Position numbers and translations under genes: made by a program
The notes under the pieces: generated by a model
Database searches by the model: none
The model's input: the letters and a program-made list of their open reading frames with translations, nothing else
What the model was told of the DNA's origin: nothing
Assembly (NCBI GenBank): GCA_013374505.1
Contig: QENJ01000275.1
Location: 1 to 6,409, forward strand
Length of the DNA stretch: 6,409 nt
Direction: 5' to 3'
From: Candidatus Methanophagaceae archaeon
GTDB lineage: Archaea; Halobacteriota; Syntropharchaeia; Alkanophagales; Methanospirareceae
In this document: positions 1 through 6,393 of the stretch, in pieces
Layout of the letters: each line of letters opens with the position of its first letter
How positions within the stretch are numbered: position 1 is the first letter of the stretch

Positions 1-5
1 GGTGA
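1..5 (+). promoter_or_regulatory. Ribosome-binding site GGTGA
   Basis: GGTGA lies seven bases before the GTG at position 13 and matches the archaeal/bacterial anti-Shine-Dalgarno sequence. It supports the GTG as the start of the first gene, although the frame stays open back to the window edge. Confidence 0.6.
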
Positions 6-12
6 AAGGAAC

Positions 13-1422
13 GTGAAAAAGGACGAAAACGAGCATAAAGAGATTAAACCTTTAATCATATCTGCAGGAGAACACCAAAAAATCGCGATCATCGCAGATG
101 TACATGCAAACCTCCATGCCTTAAATGCCGTGATGGATGATGCGAAGATGCGTGATGCAGCGATTTTTTTAAACGCGGGCGATTTTCTTGGATATGCCGC
201 ATTTCCTGATGCGGTGGTTCAGAAACTATCATCAGAGAATGTCCATAGCATTATCGGTAACTACGATTTGAAGGTGTTAAGAAAAGAGAAGAAGAAGAAA
301 GGAGGTAAGATTAAGAAGCAGAAGCAGATCTCTTTTGAGTTCGCAGGTGAAAACCTAACCGAAACTTCGATTCGATTTCTTCGCTCATTGGATCGTGAGA
401 TGAGAATCAGTATAGGCGATAAATGTCTGTTGATGGTACATGGGAGCCCGGAATCGGTCGAAGAGCCACTCACACCTTTCACTTCGGAAGAGCGACTGAG
501 CGAGCTCGCTTCTGTTGCCGATGCAGACGTGGTTATCATGGGGCATTCGCATCGTCAGTTCAAACGAGAAGTGGACGGTGTTACGTTCATAAACCCCGGA
601 AGTGTTGGAAGGCCGGATGATGGAGACAGGAGGGCTAATTATGCTATCCTAAATTCCAACTCCTTTTACGTCGATTTTATTAAGCTTGATTACGATGTAG
701 AAGGCGCAGCAGATTCAATACGAGCTAGTGGGCTTCCGGAGAACTTCGCACAGATGTTGCTTCGTGGTGTTTCGCTTGATACTATCTTTGAAGAGGAGGC
801 TAAGATGGAAAAGAGAGGTGAAAAAGAAAGCGGGTATGAAAAGAGAGTGGAGCAGACACGAGAGATTGCCGGGAAGTATGATCCGGATCAGGAGCATTCG
901 AATACTGTTAGAAAGTTAGCACTTGAACTCTTTGATAAACTGAGCGATCTGCATTTACTGGGTGAAGAGGAACGCTACTGGCTGGAATGTGCCGCAATTC
1001 TACACGACATCGGCTGGTCTCAGGGTTCAAAAGGACACCACAAATCCTCTCTGAAACTTATACTAAACGAGCAAGAATTCCCGTTTACGTCAGATGAGCG
1101 GTACCTCATAGGCAGTATTGCGCGATACCACCGAAAAGCAAATCCAAAGGATAGTCATTACCATTTTGCAGCTCTCAGTCAGGAAAACAAAGCGAAAGTT
1201 AGAGTTCTCGCATCATTTATACGAATTGCCGACGGTCTGGATGCGTCGCACGCCGCTGTCGTTACGGATTTCGATCCGGAAATAGACTCGGATTGCGTTA
1301 CTCTGGTCTGTATTGTCACAGACGATACGAGCCTTGAGAGCGAGTCTGTTCTAAAGAAGAAAGACCTATTCGAGGGCGTTATCGGGAGAAAACTTATCGT
1401 ACAATGGCGTCAGAAGAATTGA
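13..1422 (+). CDS. Metallophosphoesterase-HD domain fusion phosphohydrolase
   Basis: A predicted cytoplasmic 469-residue two-domain phosphohydrolase. Residues about 23-228 form a calcineurin-like metallophosphoesterase of the YfcE/MJ0936 type. Its metal-binding motifs are all visible: D29-x-H31, G56-D57, G82-N-Y-D85, H143-G and G177-H-S-H180, plus the family's NPGS at 194-197. Between GNYD and the next conserved part is a lysine-rich insertion (about 87-105). Residues about 285-469 resemble the HD domain at the C-terminus of Ppx/GppA phosphatases, with H295, H331-D332, H342-H343, H373 and D407. The first domain is known from phosphodiesterases and phosphatases; the substrate here cannot be read from sequence. 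The GTG start is chosen for the GGTGA before it, but the frame is open to the window edge. The 3' end overlaps the next gene by 19 bases, suggesting an operon with coupled translation. No signal peptide or membrane segment is seen. Domain calls are firm; function is inferred. Confidence 0.88.
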   Translation: MKKDENEHKEIKPLIISAGEHQKIAIIADVHANLHALNAVMDDAKMRDAAIFLNAGDFLGYAAFPDAVVQKLSSENVHSIIGNYDLKVLRKEKKKKGGKIKKQKQISFEFAGENLTETSIRFLRSLDREMRISIGDKCLLMVHGSPESVEEPLTPFTSEERLSELASVADADVVIMGHSHRQFKREVDGVTFINPGSVGRPDDGDRRANYAILNSNSFYVDFIKLDYDVEGAADSIRASGLPENFAQMLLRGVSLDTIFEEEAKMEKRGEKESGYEKRVEQTREIAGKYDPDQEHSNTVRKLALELFDKLSDLHLLGEEERYWLECAAILHDIGWSQGSKGHHKSSLKLILNEQEFPFTSDERYLIGSIARYHRKANPKDSHYHFAALSQENKAKVRVLASFIRIADGLDASHAAVVTDFDPEIDSDCVTLVCIVTDDTSLESESVLKKKDLFEGVIGRKLIVQWRQKN

Positions 1423-2990
1423 GATCAGAGGATCGGGTTATTGCTTTTATTGATCTTGGAACAAATTCGATACGCATGTTAGTTGTACGGATTAAGCCGA
1501 ATCAGACGTACGCCATTTTACGTGAAGAGAAGGAGATTGTACGGCTGGGCGAGCAGGTTTCCAGTAGTGGCTGTCTACGACTTAAAGCGATGAAACGGGC
1601 TGTTCTGGTATGCCAAAAATTTGTTGAAGTCGCAAAAGCATTCGATGCCGATGAGATTGTCGCAGTTGCAACATCAGCAACAAGAGAAGCGAAAAACAAA
1701 GTTGAATTTCTTGAAGAGCTGAGAAAGACAGGTTTAAACGTGAAAGTAGTATCAGGAAAAGAAGAAGCTCGACTCACATACCTTGGCGTCTCAAGCGGAG
1801 TTCACATAGGCCCGAAAAAAACGATCTTCATTGACATCGGTGGTGGTAGTACAGAGATAATAATAGGCGACCAATTTCAATACCAGAATCTGGACACCCT
1901 CAAGCTTGGTGCCATCAGGCTAACAAGACTGTTTCTCTCAGATACTGCTGAAAGCCGGGTATCAATGTTTGTCTACGAAAAGATGAAGCGATACGCCAAG
2001 AATAAGATGCTGAGGACAATAGAGCGCATGAATCGTGATGAAATAGAGCTTGCTATTGGAAGCTCGGGCACAATCATCAATTTAGCAGAGATAGCAAGAA
2101 AGATGTTCAAGAAAGGAGGCGCGAAGAGAGACCTTGTACTTGAGCTGAGAGAACTAAAGGAGGTTATCTCTATACTATGTTCTCTTACGCTCGCGGAAAG
2201 GAAAGAGGTTCCTGGTATCAACGCTGATAGGGCAGACATAATCATCGGTGGTGCCGTGATCCTTGAGGCTTTAATGGAAGAGTTTGCCCTCAAAGAGATT
2301 ATAGTCACTAACAGGGGTCTTCGTCATGGTTTGCTCATTGATTATCTACAAAGGCAAGGCGAAGCACTAGAAGTTGAAAAGATGTCTGTCAGAGAAAGGT
2401 GTGTCCTAAGACTTGGAAGGACCTGTAACATCAACGAAGACCACGCAAATACCGTTGCCACTCTCGCACTTCAGCTCTTTGACAGTTCTTCCAAGATTAA
2501 ACTGCACGACTTAGGTAATTCCGAGAGGGAACTGCTGAAATATTCGGCCATACTTCACGATACCGGTAATTTCATATCGTTCCGGGACCACCATATCCAC
2601 TCCCATTACATAATCAGCCACGCAGAACTATTGGGATTCAATCAGACTGAGATTAGCATCATGGCAAACGTCGCTCGGTTTCACAGAAAGCGAGTCCCAA
2701 GAGGGAAAGAGACGACGATGGCAGAACTCGATGAGCAATCTCAGAGGACCGTGATCATCCTCTCCACACTACTAAAATTCGCGGAAAAGCTCGATAGAAG
2801 TCACACAGGCCGCATAAAAACCGCTAAGTTTACTAGCAAAGACGATAAAAAAGTTGTACTTGCTCTCCGCTCAGAAGGAGAATGTGATTTTGAGCGCTGG
2901 GGGATAGAGTCTGTTGTAAGAGATTTTGAGAAAGTATTTGAAAGTGGGTTGAAACTGTACGTAATGAGAGAAGGAAATCACAGAGTATGA
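1404..2990 (+). CDS. ppx: Ppx/GppA family exopolyphosphatase / pppGpp phosphohydrolase with HD domain
   Basis: A 528-residue Ppx/GppA phosphatase, the length of the long two-part form of the family. Residues about 11-315 are the actin-like ASKHA phosphatase fold: phosphate-1 loop DLGTNSIRM (17-25), the SGKEEARL segment holding the catalytic glutamate (E120/E121), phosphate-2 loop DIGGGSTE (144-151) and GSSGT (219-223). Residues about 340-528 are the HD-like domain, with H347, H385-D386, H396-H397 and H427. Where the family usually has AD-G-LDRSH, this protein has AEKLDRSH (E461), so one canonical HD aspartate is replaced. Family members remove terminal phosphate from polyphosphate or convert pppGpp to ppGpp; which applies here is unknown, though exopolyphosphatase is likelier in an archaeon. 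The ATG overlaps the preceding gene by 19 bases; a GGGAG at 1384-1388 lies 15 bases upstream, rather far for a ribosome-binding site. Conserved sequence begins at residue 11, so the start is well placed. Confidence 0.92.
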   Translation: MASEELRSEDRVIAFIDLGTNSIRMLVVRIKPNQTYAILREEKEIVRLGEQVSSSGCLRLKAMKRAVLVCQKFVEVAKAFDADEIVAVATSATREAKNKVEFLEELRKTGLNVKVVSGKEEARLTYLGVSSGVHIGPKKTIFIDIGGGSTEIIIGDQFQYQNLDTLKLGAIRLTRLFLSDTAESRVSMFVYEKMKRYAKNKMLRTIERMNRDEIELAIGSSGTIINLAEIARKMFKKGGAKRDLVLELRELKEVISILCSLTLAERKEVPGINADRADIIIGGAVILEALMEEFALKEIIVTNRGLRHGLLIDYLQRQGEALEVEKMSVRERCVLRLGRTCNINEDHANTVATLALQLFDSSSKIKLHDLGNSERELLKYSAILHDTGNFISFRDHHIHSHYIISHAELLGFNQTEISIMANVARFHRKRVPRGKETTMAELDEQSQRTVIILSTLLKFAEKLDRSHTGRIKTAKFTSKDDKKVVLALRSEGECDFERWGIESVVRDFEKVFESGLKLYVMREGNHRV

Positions 2991-3034
2991 GGCGGTGTCC
3001 TGTAAATAATACGGGATGCGATGTTAGTTAATAA

Positions 3035-3054
3035 AAAAAAAATAAGTTTATATA
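3035..3054 (+). promoter_or_regulatory. Archaeal BRE/TATA promoter of the small cysteine gene
   Basis: An A-rich stretch resembling a TFB recognition element (3035-3046) is followed directly by TTTATATA (3047-3054). In archaea, transcription starts roughly 25 bases downstream of the TATA centre, here about 3075-3078. That would leave a short leader of about 15-18 bases carrying the ribosome-binding site. This shows the small gene has its own promoter rather than depending on the upstream pair. The assignment is by motif and spacing only. Confidence 0.7.
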
Positions 3055-3080
3055 CGGCATAAGATATTCTAAAACAAAAA

Positions 3081-3084
3081 GGAG
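3081..3084 (+). promoter_or_regulatory. Ribosome-binding site GGAG
   Basis: GGAG lies eight bases before the ATG at 3093. It decides between that ATG and the ATG at 3088, which is only three bases away from GGAG and opens a frame of just ten codons. Confidence 0.65.
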
Positions 3085-3092
3085 TCTATGAA

Positions 3093-3287
3093 ATGGACAA
3101 AGCGACAGAAGAAAAAATAAAAGAACTAGAAAAAAAAATAGAAGAAATGGGAAGTAAGGCAGTGAAGTCGAGGGAGCATATTTGCTATAGGGACTGTATC
3201 GATGCTTATGGAGTTGATCAAGCCCATAAAGAAGAGTGTTTTGATAAGTGCTATGGCAACTTCATCAAAAAAAAGAAAGGAAAATAG
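3093..3287 (+). CDS. Small twin-CX3C cysteine protein, unknown function
   Basis: A 64-residue highly charged protein that I do not recognise as a named family. Residues about 4-20 (EEKIKELEKKIEEMG region) look like a short amphipathic helix or coiled coil. The centre carries four cysteines, C31, C35, C49 and C53, arranged as CX3C-X13-CX3C, and the C-terminus is a basic tail (KKKKGK). A twin CX3C pattern is what small Tim chaperones use to make a disulfide-locked helical hairpin; this is a similarity of pattern, not evidence of homology. The four cysteines, possibly with H29 or H45, could instead bind zinc or an Fe-S cluster. No signal peptide or membrane segment is present, so it is expected in the cytoplasm. 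Reality of the gene is supported by a good TATA box, correctly spaced GGAG, and a patterned protein. It stands alone between the phosphatase pair and a transposon remnant. Confidence 0.8.
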   Translation: MDKATEEKIKELEKKIEEMGSKAVKSREHICYRDCIDAYGVDQAHKEECFDKCYGNFIKKKKGK

Positions 3288-3342
3288 AAATTCTTTAAGT
3301 ACTAAAGTATTCCTTTGATGGCCCCGGCACGCGGCAAAAAAG

Positions 3343-3367
3343 TGGGACCAGTTTTTCTAGGGCACAA
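3343..3367 (+). repeat. Left terminal inverted repeat
   Basis: TGGGACCAGT (3343-3352) plus GGGCACAA (3360-3367), separated by a T-rich 7-base spacer. Both blocks recur in inverted form at the right end. In addition AAGTGGGA (3340-3347) is matched by TCCCACTT at 3412-3419, a further short inverted repeat at this end. Confidence 0.75.
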
Positions 3368-3427
3368 TATTCCTTCTCAGACGATTCGTAATAAATCTTA
3401 ATAAAAGCACATCCCACTTAGTCATAC

Positions 3428-3583
3428 CTGCCAAAACGAAAAGTGATTGTTGAAGTAGAAATCCACGCTGATAAAGTCTGCAGCATCGAAGAGCTCGAAC
3501 GGGATATTCTTCATCAGTGCTACGGGACTTTTCGATTAGATTTCTTGTGCCCCAAATCTATACTGGTCCCAACTATTTATTAG
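3428..3583 (+). pseudogene. Probable transposase N-terminal remnant
   Basis: An open frame of 51 codons begins just after an in-frame TAG (3419-3421) and ends at TAG 3581-3583. Its first codon is CTG, followed by codons for PKRKVIVEVEIHAD, so an original ATG may have mutated. The part from about 3431 to 3540 has a protein-like character, with a basic start, an alternating beta-like VIVEVEIH stretch and an acidic helix-like CSIEELERDILHQ. The rest is read from the terminal repeat and flank. It reminds me of transposase starts with a SxEELE-type motif, but I cannot assign the family. It is far too short to be functional and lies between terminal inverted repeats, which is the main reason for the call. 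Confidence 0.5.
3545..3571 (-). repeat. Right terminal inverted repeat
   Basis: TTGTGCCC (3545-3552) and ACTGGTCCCA (3562-3571) are exact reverse complements of the two blocks of the left end, with a 9-base spacer in place of 7. Confidence 0.75.
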
Positions 3584-3622
3584 TCCGAGGTCATAATGCC
3601 TCTACCGCGTCATATCCTCACG

Positions 3623-4804
3623 TTACTTCTTTGCTATAGTCTCAACCGACACTAAAAACTTATCAACTTCCTCTTCTGTATTATACAAGTATAAAGAAAC
3701 TCGAACCGTGCCATCCTTAAGCCCCAAATAGTTCATCAACGGCATACAACAATGATGTCCCGACCGTACCGCTATATCAGAATCTTTGTCAAGCTGTAAC
3801 GCAACATCGTGCGGGTTCATGCCTACAATATTAAAAGACACCACGCCGATCCTTTCGCTCGGTTTCGTAGAGCCATATACATGCACATTTTCTAGTTCCT
3901 GCAACCCGTCCATGAGCCGCTTTGCCAATCGCTCTTCATAAGTCCCCAGCACATCCATGCCCACATCTTCCAAATAATCCACTGCGCGCCCAAGTCCGAT
4001 CCCCCCGGCGATATTCGGTGTACCCGCTTCAAATCGCTCATAGCCCGCCGCCAATTCGTAACCATCCACCGCTACTTCTTTTATCATCCCGCCGCCAAAA
4101 AGGGTAGGCTCCATCTTATCCGGTTCTTTCACCCACAGTACCCCGGTTCCTGTCGGTCCCAGCATTTTATGACCCGAAAAAGCGATGAAGTCACATCCAA
4201 GCTCTGCCACATCTATCCGAATATGTGGGGCGGACTGAGCAGCATCAACAAGTAACAATGCACCTTTTTCATTACAAACCGTGGCTAGTTCTTTGATTGG
4301 TGAAATCGTGCCCAGGACATTGGATATATGTGTGACCGCAACTAACCGCGTACTATCGCTAATCGCAGCCTCAAAATCCGCGACCTCGAATACGCCATCC
4401 AGGTCAGGTTTCACGATTCGCAAGTTTACGCCCTTCTCGTGCGCCTTAAACCACGGTAGGAAATTAGAATGATGCTCCAGCAATGTTGTTACTACTTCGT
4501 CCCCGCGTTGCCAGGCTAACCCATTCGCGGCCATATTTATCGCTTCTGTCGTATTCTTTGTGAATATTACCTCTCCTTCGTGTTTTGCACCAATGAACTC
4601 CGCAACTTTTTGGTGTGCCTCTTTGTAGTTCTGTGTTGCGAGTTGTGACAATCGGTAAACACCACGCCCGACATTCGCATTATACTCTCTGTAATATCCA
4701 GCAACTGCTTCCACGACTGGCTCCGGCGTCAGGCTCGTGGCTGCACTGTCCAGGTAGATTACGTGTTCCAATACCGGGAAATCCGCTCTTATTTTTTTGT
4801 TCAT
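3623..4804 (-). CDS. sufS: Cysteine desulfurase, SufS/Csd type
   Basis: A 393-residue PLP-dependent class V aminotransferase-fold enzyme that takes sulfur from L-cysteine, giving alanine and an enzyme persulfide for Fe-S cluster or other sulfur transfer. Visible motifs include NTTEAIN (84-90), LLEHHSN with H111 stacking on PLP, VDAAQSAPH (D187, Q190) and SGHKMLGPTGTG with K213 as the PLP Schiff-base lysine. The RSGHHCCMPLM segment (347-357) carries the expected catalytic cysteine C352, right after HH as in SufS/CsdA-type (group II) enzymes. The protein is full length for the family, slightly short of the roughly 400 residues usual. The ATG lies eight bases beyond the xseB stop, so co-transcription is likely; no good ribosome-binding site precedes it, hinting at translational coupling. 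No sufB, sufC or sufE is in the window, so its sulfur acceptor is unknown. The gene symbol reflects the type and not a proven role in a Suf system. Confidence 0.93.
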   Translation of the reverse strand: MNKKIRADFPVLEHVIYLDSAATSLTPEPVVEAVAGYYREYNANVGRGVYRLSQLATQNYKEAHQKVAEFIGAKHEGEVIFTKNTTEAINMAANGLAWQRGDEVVTTLLEHHSNFLPWFKAHEKGVNLRIVKPDLDGVFEVADFEAAISDSTRLVAVTHISNVLGTISPIKELATVCNEKGALLLVDAAQSAPHIRIDVAELGCDFIAFSGHKMLGPTGTGVLWVKEPDKMEPTLFGGGMIKEVAVDGYELAAGYERFEAGTPNIAGGIGLGRAVDYLEDVGMDVLGTYEERLAKRLMDGLQELENVHVYGSTKPSERIGVVSFNIVGMNPHDVALQLDKDSDIAVRSGHHCCMPLMNYLGLKDGTVRVSLYLYNTEEEVDKFLVSVETIAKK

Positions 4805-4812
4805 GACGTATC

Positions 4813-5061
4813 TTATTCCGTCTCTTTGAATTGCTCTACACCTATCTCTCCGCCTTCCTTTTCCATCAACTTCTCCACTTTAAACTCCGCCTCGTCTAAC
4901 TCCTTGTTGCAAAATCTGCATAAACCCATGCCCTCCTCGAATATCTTCAACGAATCGTCCAGCGCCAGGTTGCCTTCACCCAGCAGCTCTACGATGCTCT
5001 CTAACCGCTTCATCGCCTCTTCAAAAGTCATCTCGTCAGCCGCTTCTTTTTCTTCTTCCAT
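4813..5061 (-). CDS. xseB: Exodeoxyribonuclease VII small subunit
   Basis: An 82-residue protein matching XseB, the small helical subunit that binds several-to-one with XseA to form exonuclease VII, which degrades single-stranded DNA from both ends into oligonucleotides. The family signature is clear: MTFEEAMKRLESIVELL (11-27), then the LALDDSLKIFEEGMGL segment (32-47), and CNKELDEAEFKVEKL (51-65). These give two antiparallel helices. The acidic first ten residues and the tail after 66 are outside the conserved part. Length is normal for the family. The ATG at 5061 has GAGG at 5073-5076 about 11 bases upstream; the Met at residue 11 is an alternative start at the edge of the conserved region. 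It sits 39 bases after xseA and 8 before the desulfurase, in one probable operon. Confidence 0.92.
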   Translation of the reverse strand: MEEEKEAADEMTFEEAMKRLESIVELLGEGNLALDDSLKIFEEGMGLCRFCNKELDEAEFKVEKLMEKEGGEIGVEQFKETE

Positions 5062-5072
5062 TTCTTCTTAAT

Positions 5073-5076
5073 CCTC
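5073..5076 (-). promoter_or_regulatory. Ribosome-binding site GAGG of xseB
   Basis: GAGG on the minus strand lies 11 bases before the ATG at 5061, within the 39-base spacer after xseA. The spacing is slightly long but supports the longer of two possible xseB starts. Confidence 0.45.
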
Positions 5077-5100
5077 ATCTAAATAATGTTTAGCATTCAT

Positions 5101-6393
5101 TCATTTGTTCGTCTTCTTCTCTTTCACTTCTGATAATGCTTCTCCATCCGTAAACAATACCTTCAGCGCATCACCAACCGAAATATCTTCTACACTTCTT
5201 ACTACCTTACCATCAGGCCGCGAACAGATACTATACCCGCGCTCAAGGATTGCCAAAGGACTTAAAGCATCCAGTTTGCCAATAACGGCTTGTAGGCTCT
5301 TCCGATGTAATTCCACACGATGTGTAATCTCAGCGAGCATATTCCGCTTTAACTCGTCTACCGTCTGCCGGTACTGATTTATCCGCTCCGTGGGCTTTCT
5401 GAATAAAACACTTTTCTCTATGCTTTCTAACCTCTGCCGGTGTACTTCAATTGCGTTAAACACATTCTGCCGCAATTGCAACTCCAGAGAGCACAAATGC
5501 CGTTTGATTTCGCGTTTATCTGGTACCGCAAGCTCCGCAGCTTCCGAAGGTGTCGCAGCTCGTTTGTCCGCCACGAAATCGGCAATAGTAAAGTCCGTTT
5601 CGTGTCCCACAGCGGAAATAACGGGTATTTCTGAAGAAAAAATCGCCCTTGCTACTGACTCTTCATTAAACGCCCACAGCTCTTCTATCGAGCCGCCACC
5701 TCGTCCCACCACTAGCACATCTATCCTCTCAAGCTCTTTATTTGCTCGGTTCAACAACTGAATCGCCTTTACAATCTGTGCAGGAGCTTCTCCACCTTGC
5801 ACCACCACCGGCGCCAGCAGAATGTGTACATGTGGAAACCGTCTCCTTGTAATATTTAACAAATCCAGGATAACAGCACCGGTTGGCGAGGTGATGACAC
5901 CGATTGTGCGTGGAAAAACAGGTATCGGCTTCTTATGCACGGTGTCAAACAAACCTTCTCCCTTTAGCTTCTTCTTTAGCTGCTCAAATGCGAGATACAA
6001 AGCACCTATCCCAGTTTCCTGGATTTCCGAGGCGTATAACTGATAGGATCCCTTCTTTTCATACACATTTATACGGCCCCTGACTATCACGCTCATGCCA
6101 TCCTCAAGTGCAAATTTCATTAGGGCGCTTCGATCGCGGAACATCACACATCGTAACTCAGACGATTCGTCCTTAAGCGTGAAGTATAAATGCCCGGAAG
6201 TAGGCTGACTGAGATTGGAAATCTCACCTTTTACATGTACGTCTCGTAACAAGTCGTCTTTGTCTAGTATATGCCTTACATACCGTGTAATCTCCTGCAC
6301 CGTGTATATATGCTGTTTCTCTTTCTCTTCTTCTACCTTCTCTTCATCGTTTATTTTTTCTGCCTTTTTATTTTCATCGCTTGACTTCTTCAC
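5101..6393 (-). CDS. xseA: Exodeoxyribonuclease VII large subunit
   Basis: The catalytic subunit of exonuclease VII, 430 residues from the GTG at 6393; E. coli XseA is about 456. Residues about 28-125 are the N-terminal OB-fold that binds single-stranded DNA (QEITRYVR, VKGEISNL, SGHLYFTLKD, VRGRINVYEKKGSYQLY). Residues about 126-290 are the catalytic core: IGVITSPTGAVILD (164-177), VVGRGGGSIEELWAFN (228-243), and SAVGHETDFTIADFVADKRAATPSEAAE (260-287). D177, R231, H264 and D267 correspond to residues reported as important in the E. coli enzyme. A long helical, coiled-coil-like segment (about 291-375) follows, then the C-terminal LERGYSI region where the small subunit is thought to attach. Residues 1-27 are a Lys/Glu-rich extension. 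The start is uncertain: no ribosome-binding site precedes the GTG and the frame remains open to base 6409, so the gene may begin outside the window. Any promoter also lies outside. Confidence 0.94.
   Translation of the reverse strand: MKKSSDENKKAEKINDEEKVEEEKEKQHIYTVQEITRYVRHILDKDDLLRDVHVKGEISNLSQPTSGHLYFTLKDESSELRCVMFRDRSALMKFALEDGMSVIVRGRINVYEKKGSYQLYASEIQETGIGALYLAFEQLKKKLKGEGLFDTVHKKPIPVFPRTIGVITSPTGAVILDLLNITRRRFPHVHILLAPVVVQGGEAPAQIVKAIQLLNRANKELERIDVLVVGRGGGSIEELWAFNEESVARAIFSSEIPVISAVGHETDFTIADFVADKRAATPSEAAELAVPDKREIKRHLCSLELQLRQNVFNAIEVHRQRLESIEKSVLFRKPTERINQYRQTVDELKRNMLAEITHRVELHRKSLQAVIGKLDALSPLAILERGYSICSRPDGKVVRSVEDISVGDALKVLFTDGEALSEVKEKKTNK

Larger units (their letters stand above)
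3343..3571. mobile_element. Internally deleted insertion sequence (MITE-like), 229 bases
   Basis: The two ends are inverted copies of each other. Reading inward, both begin TGGGACCAGT, then have a variable 7-base (left) or 9-base (right) spacer, then GGGCACAA. This bipartite form is typical of transposase-binding terminal repeats. Inside, about 85 bases from the left end, an open frame on the plus strand reads like the beginning of a transposase and runs straight into the right terminal repeat. The simplest reading is an insertion sequence that lost most of its transposase gene and kept both ends, making it non-autonomous. No convincing target-site duplication is visible next to either end, so the exact borders are uncertain and the insertion may be old. 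The family cannot be named with confidence. Confidence 0.65.
3288..3622. other. Gap between convergent genes, no intact gene
   Basis: This 335-base stretch separates the plus-strand small gene from the minus-strand desulfurase. Most of it (3343-3571) is a transposon-like element described separately. The left flank (3288-3342) is A/T-rich and then GC-rich, with only a weak five-pair hairpin. The right flank (3572-3622) shows nothing recognisable. No clear terminator was found for either gene. Confidence 0.7.

Noticed and set aside
299..306. Perfect AAGGAGGT inside the first gene as an internal ribosome-binding site
   Set aside because: No start codon at suitable spacing; it is part of a purine-rich stretch coding for lysines and glycines.
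1973..2308. Long antisense open frame opposite the Ppx gene, and similar frames opposite xseA and the desulfurase
   Set aside because: Their translations are low-complexity, Ser/Leu/Phe-rich shadows with no motifs, opposite strongly conserved genes.
3088..3120. ATG three bases after the GGAG, opening a ten-codon frame overlapping the small cysteine gene
   Set aside because: Too close to the ribosome-binding site, very short and lysine-only in character; the ATG at 3093 has proper spacing and a patterned protein.
3290..3306. Hairpin CTTTA-AGTAC-TAAAG after the small gene as a terminator
   Set aside because: Only five A/T-rich pairs and no following T-run, so it is not a convincing terminator.
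3515..3530. CYGTF in the transposase remnant resembling CYGNF in the small cysteine protein
   Set aside because: The match is five residues with no surrounding similarity, so taken as chance.
3288..3622. tRNA, rRNA, CRISPR array or riboswitch in the non-coding gaps
   Set aside because: No direct repeats with regular spacing, no cloverleaf and no recognised RNA motif; the inverted structure is better explained by a transposon.
5068..5100. Ten-codon frame (MNAKHYLDED) directly after the xseA stop and ending near the xseB ribosome-binding site
   Set aside because: Too short to support as a gene and without its own ribosome-binding site; it could at most help translational coupling.
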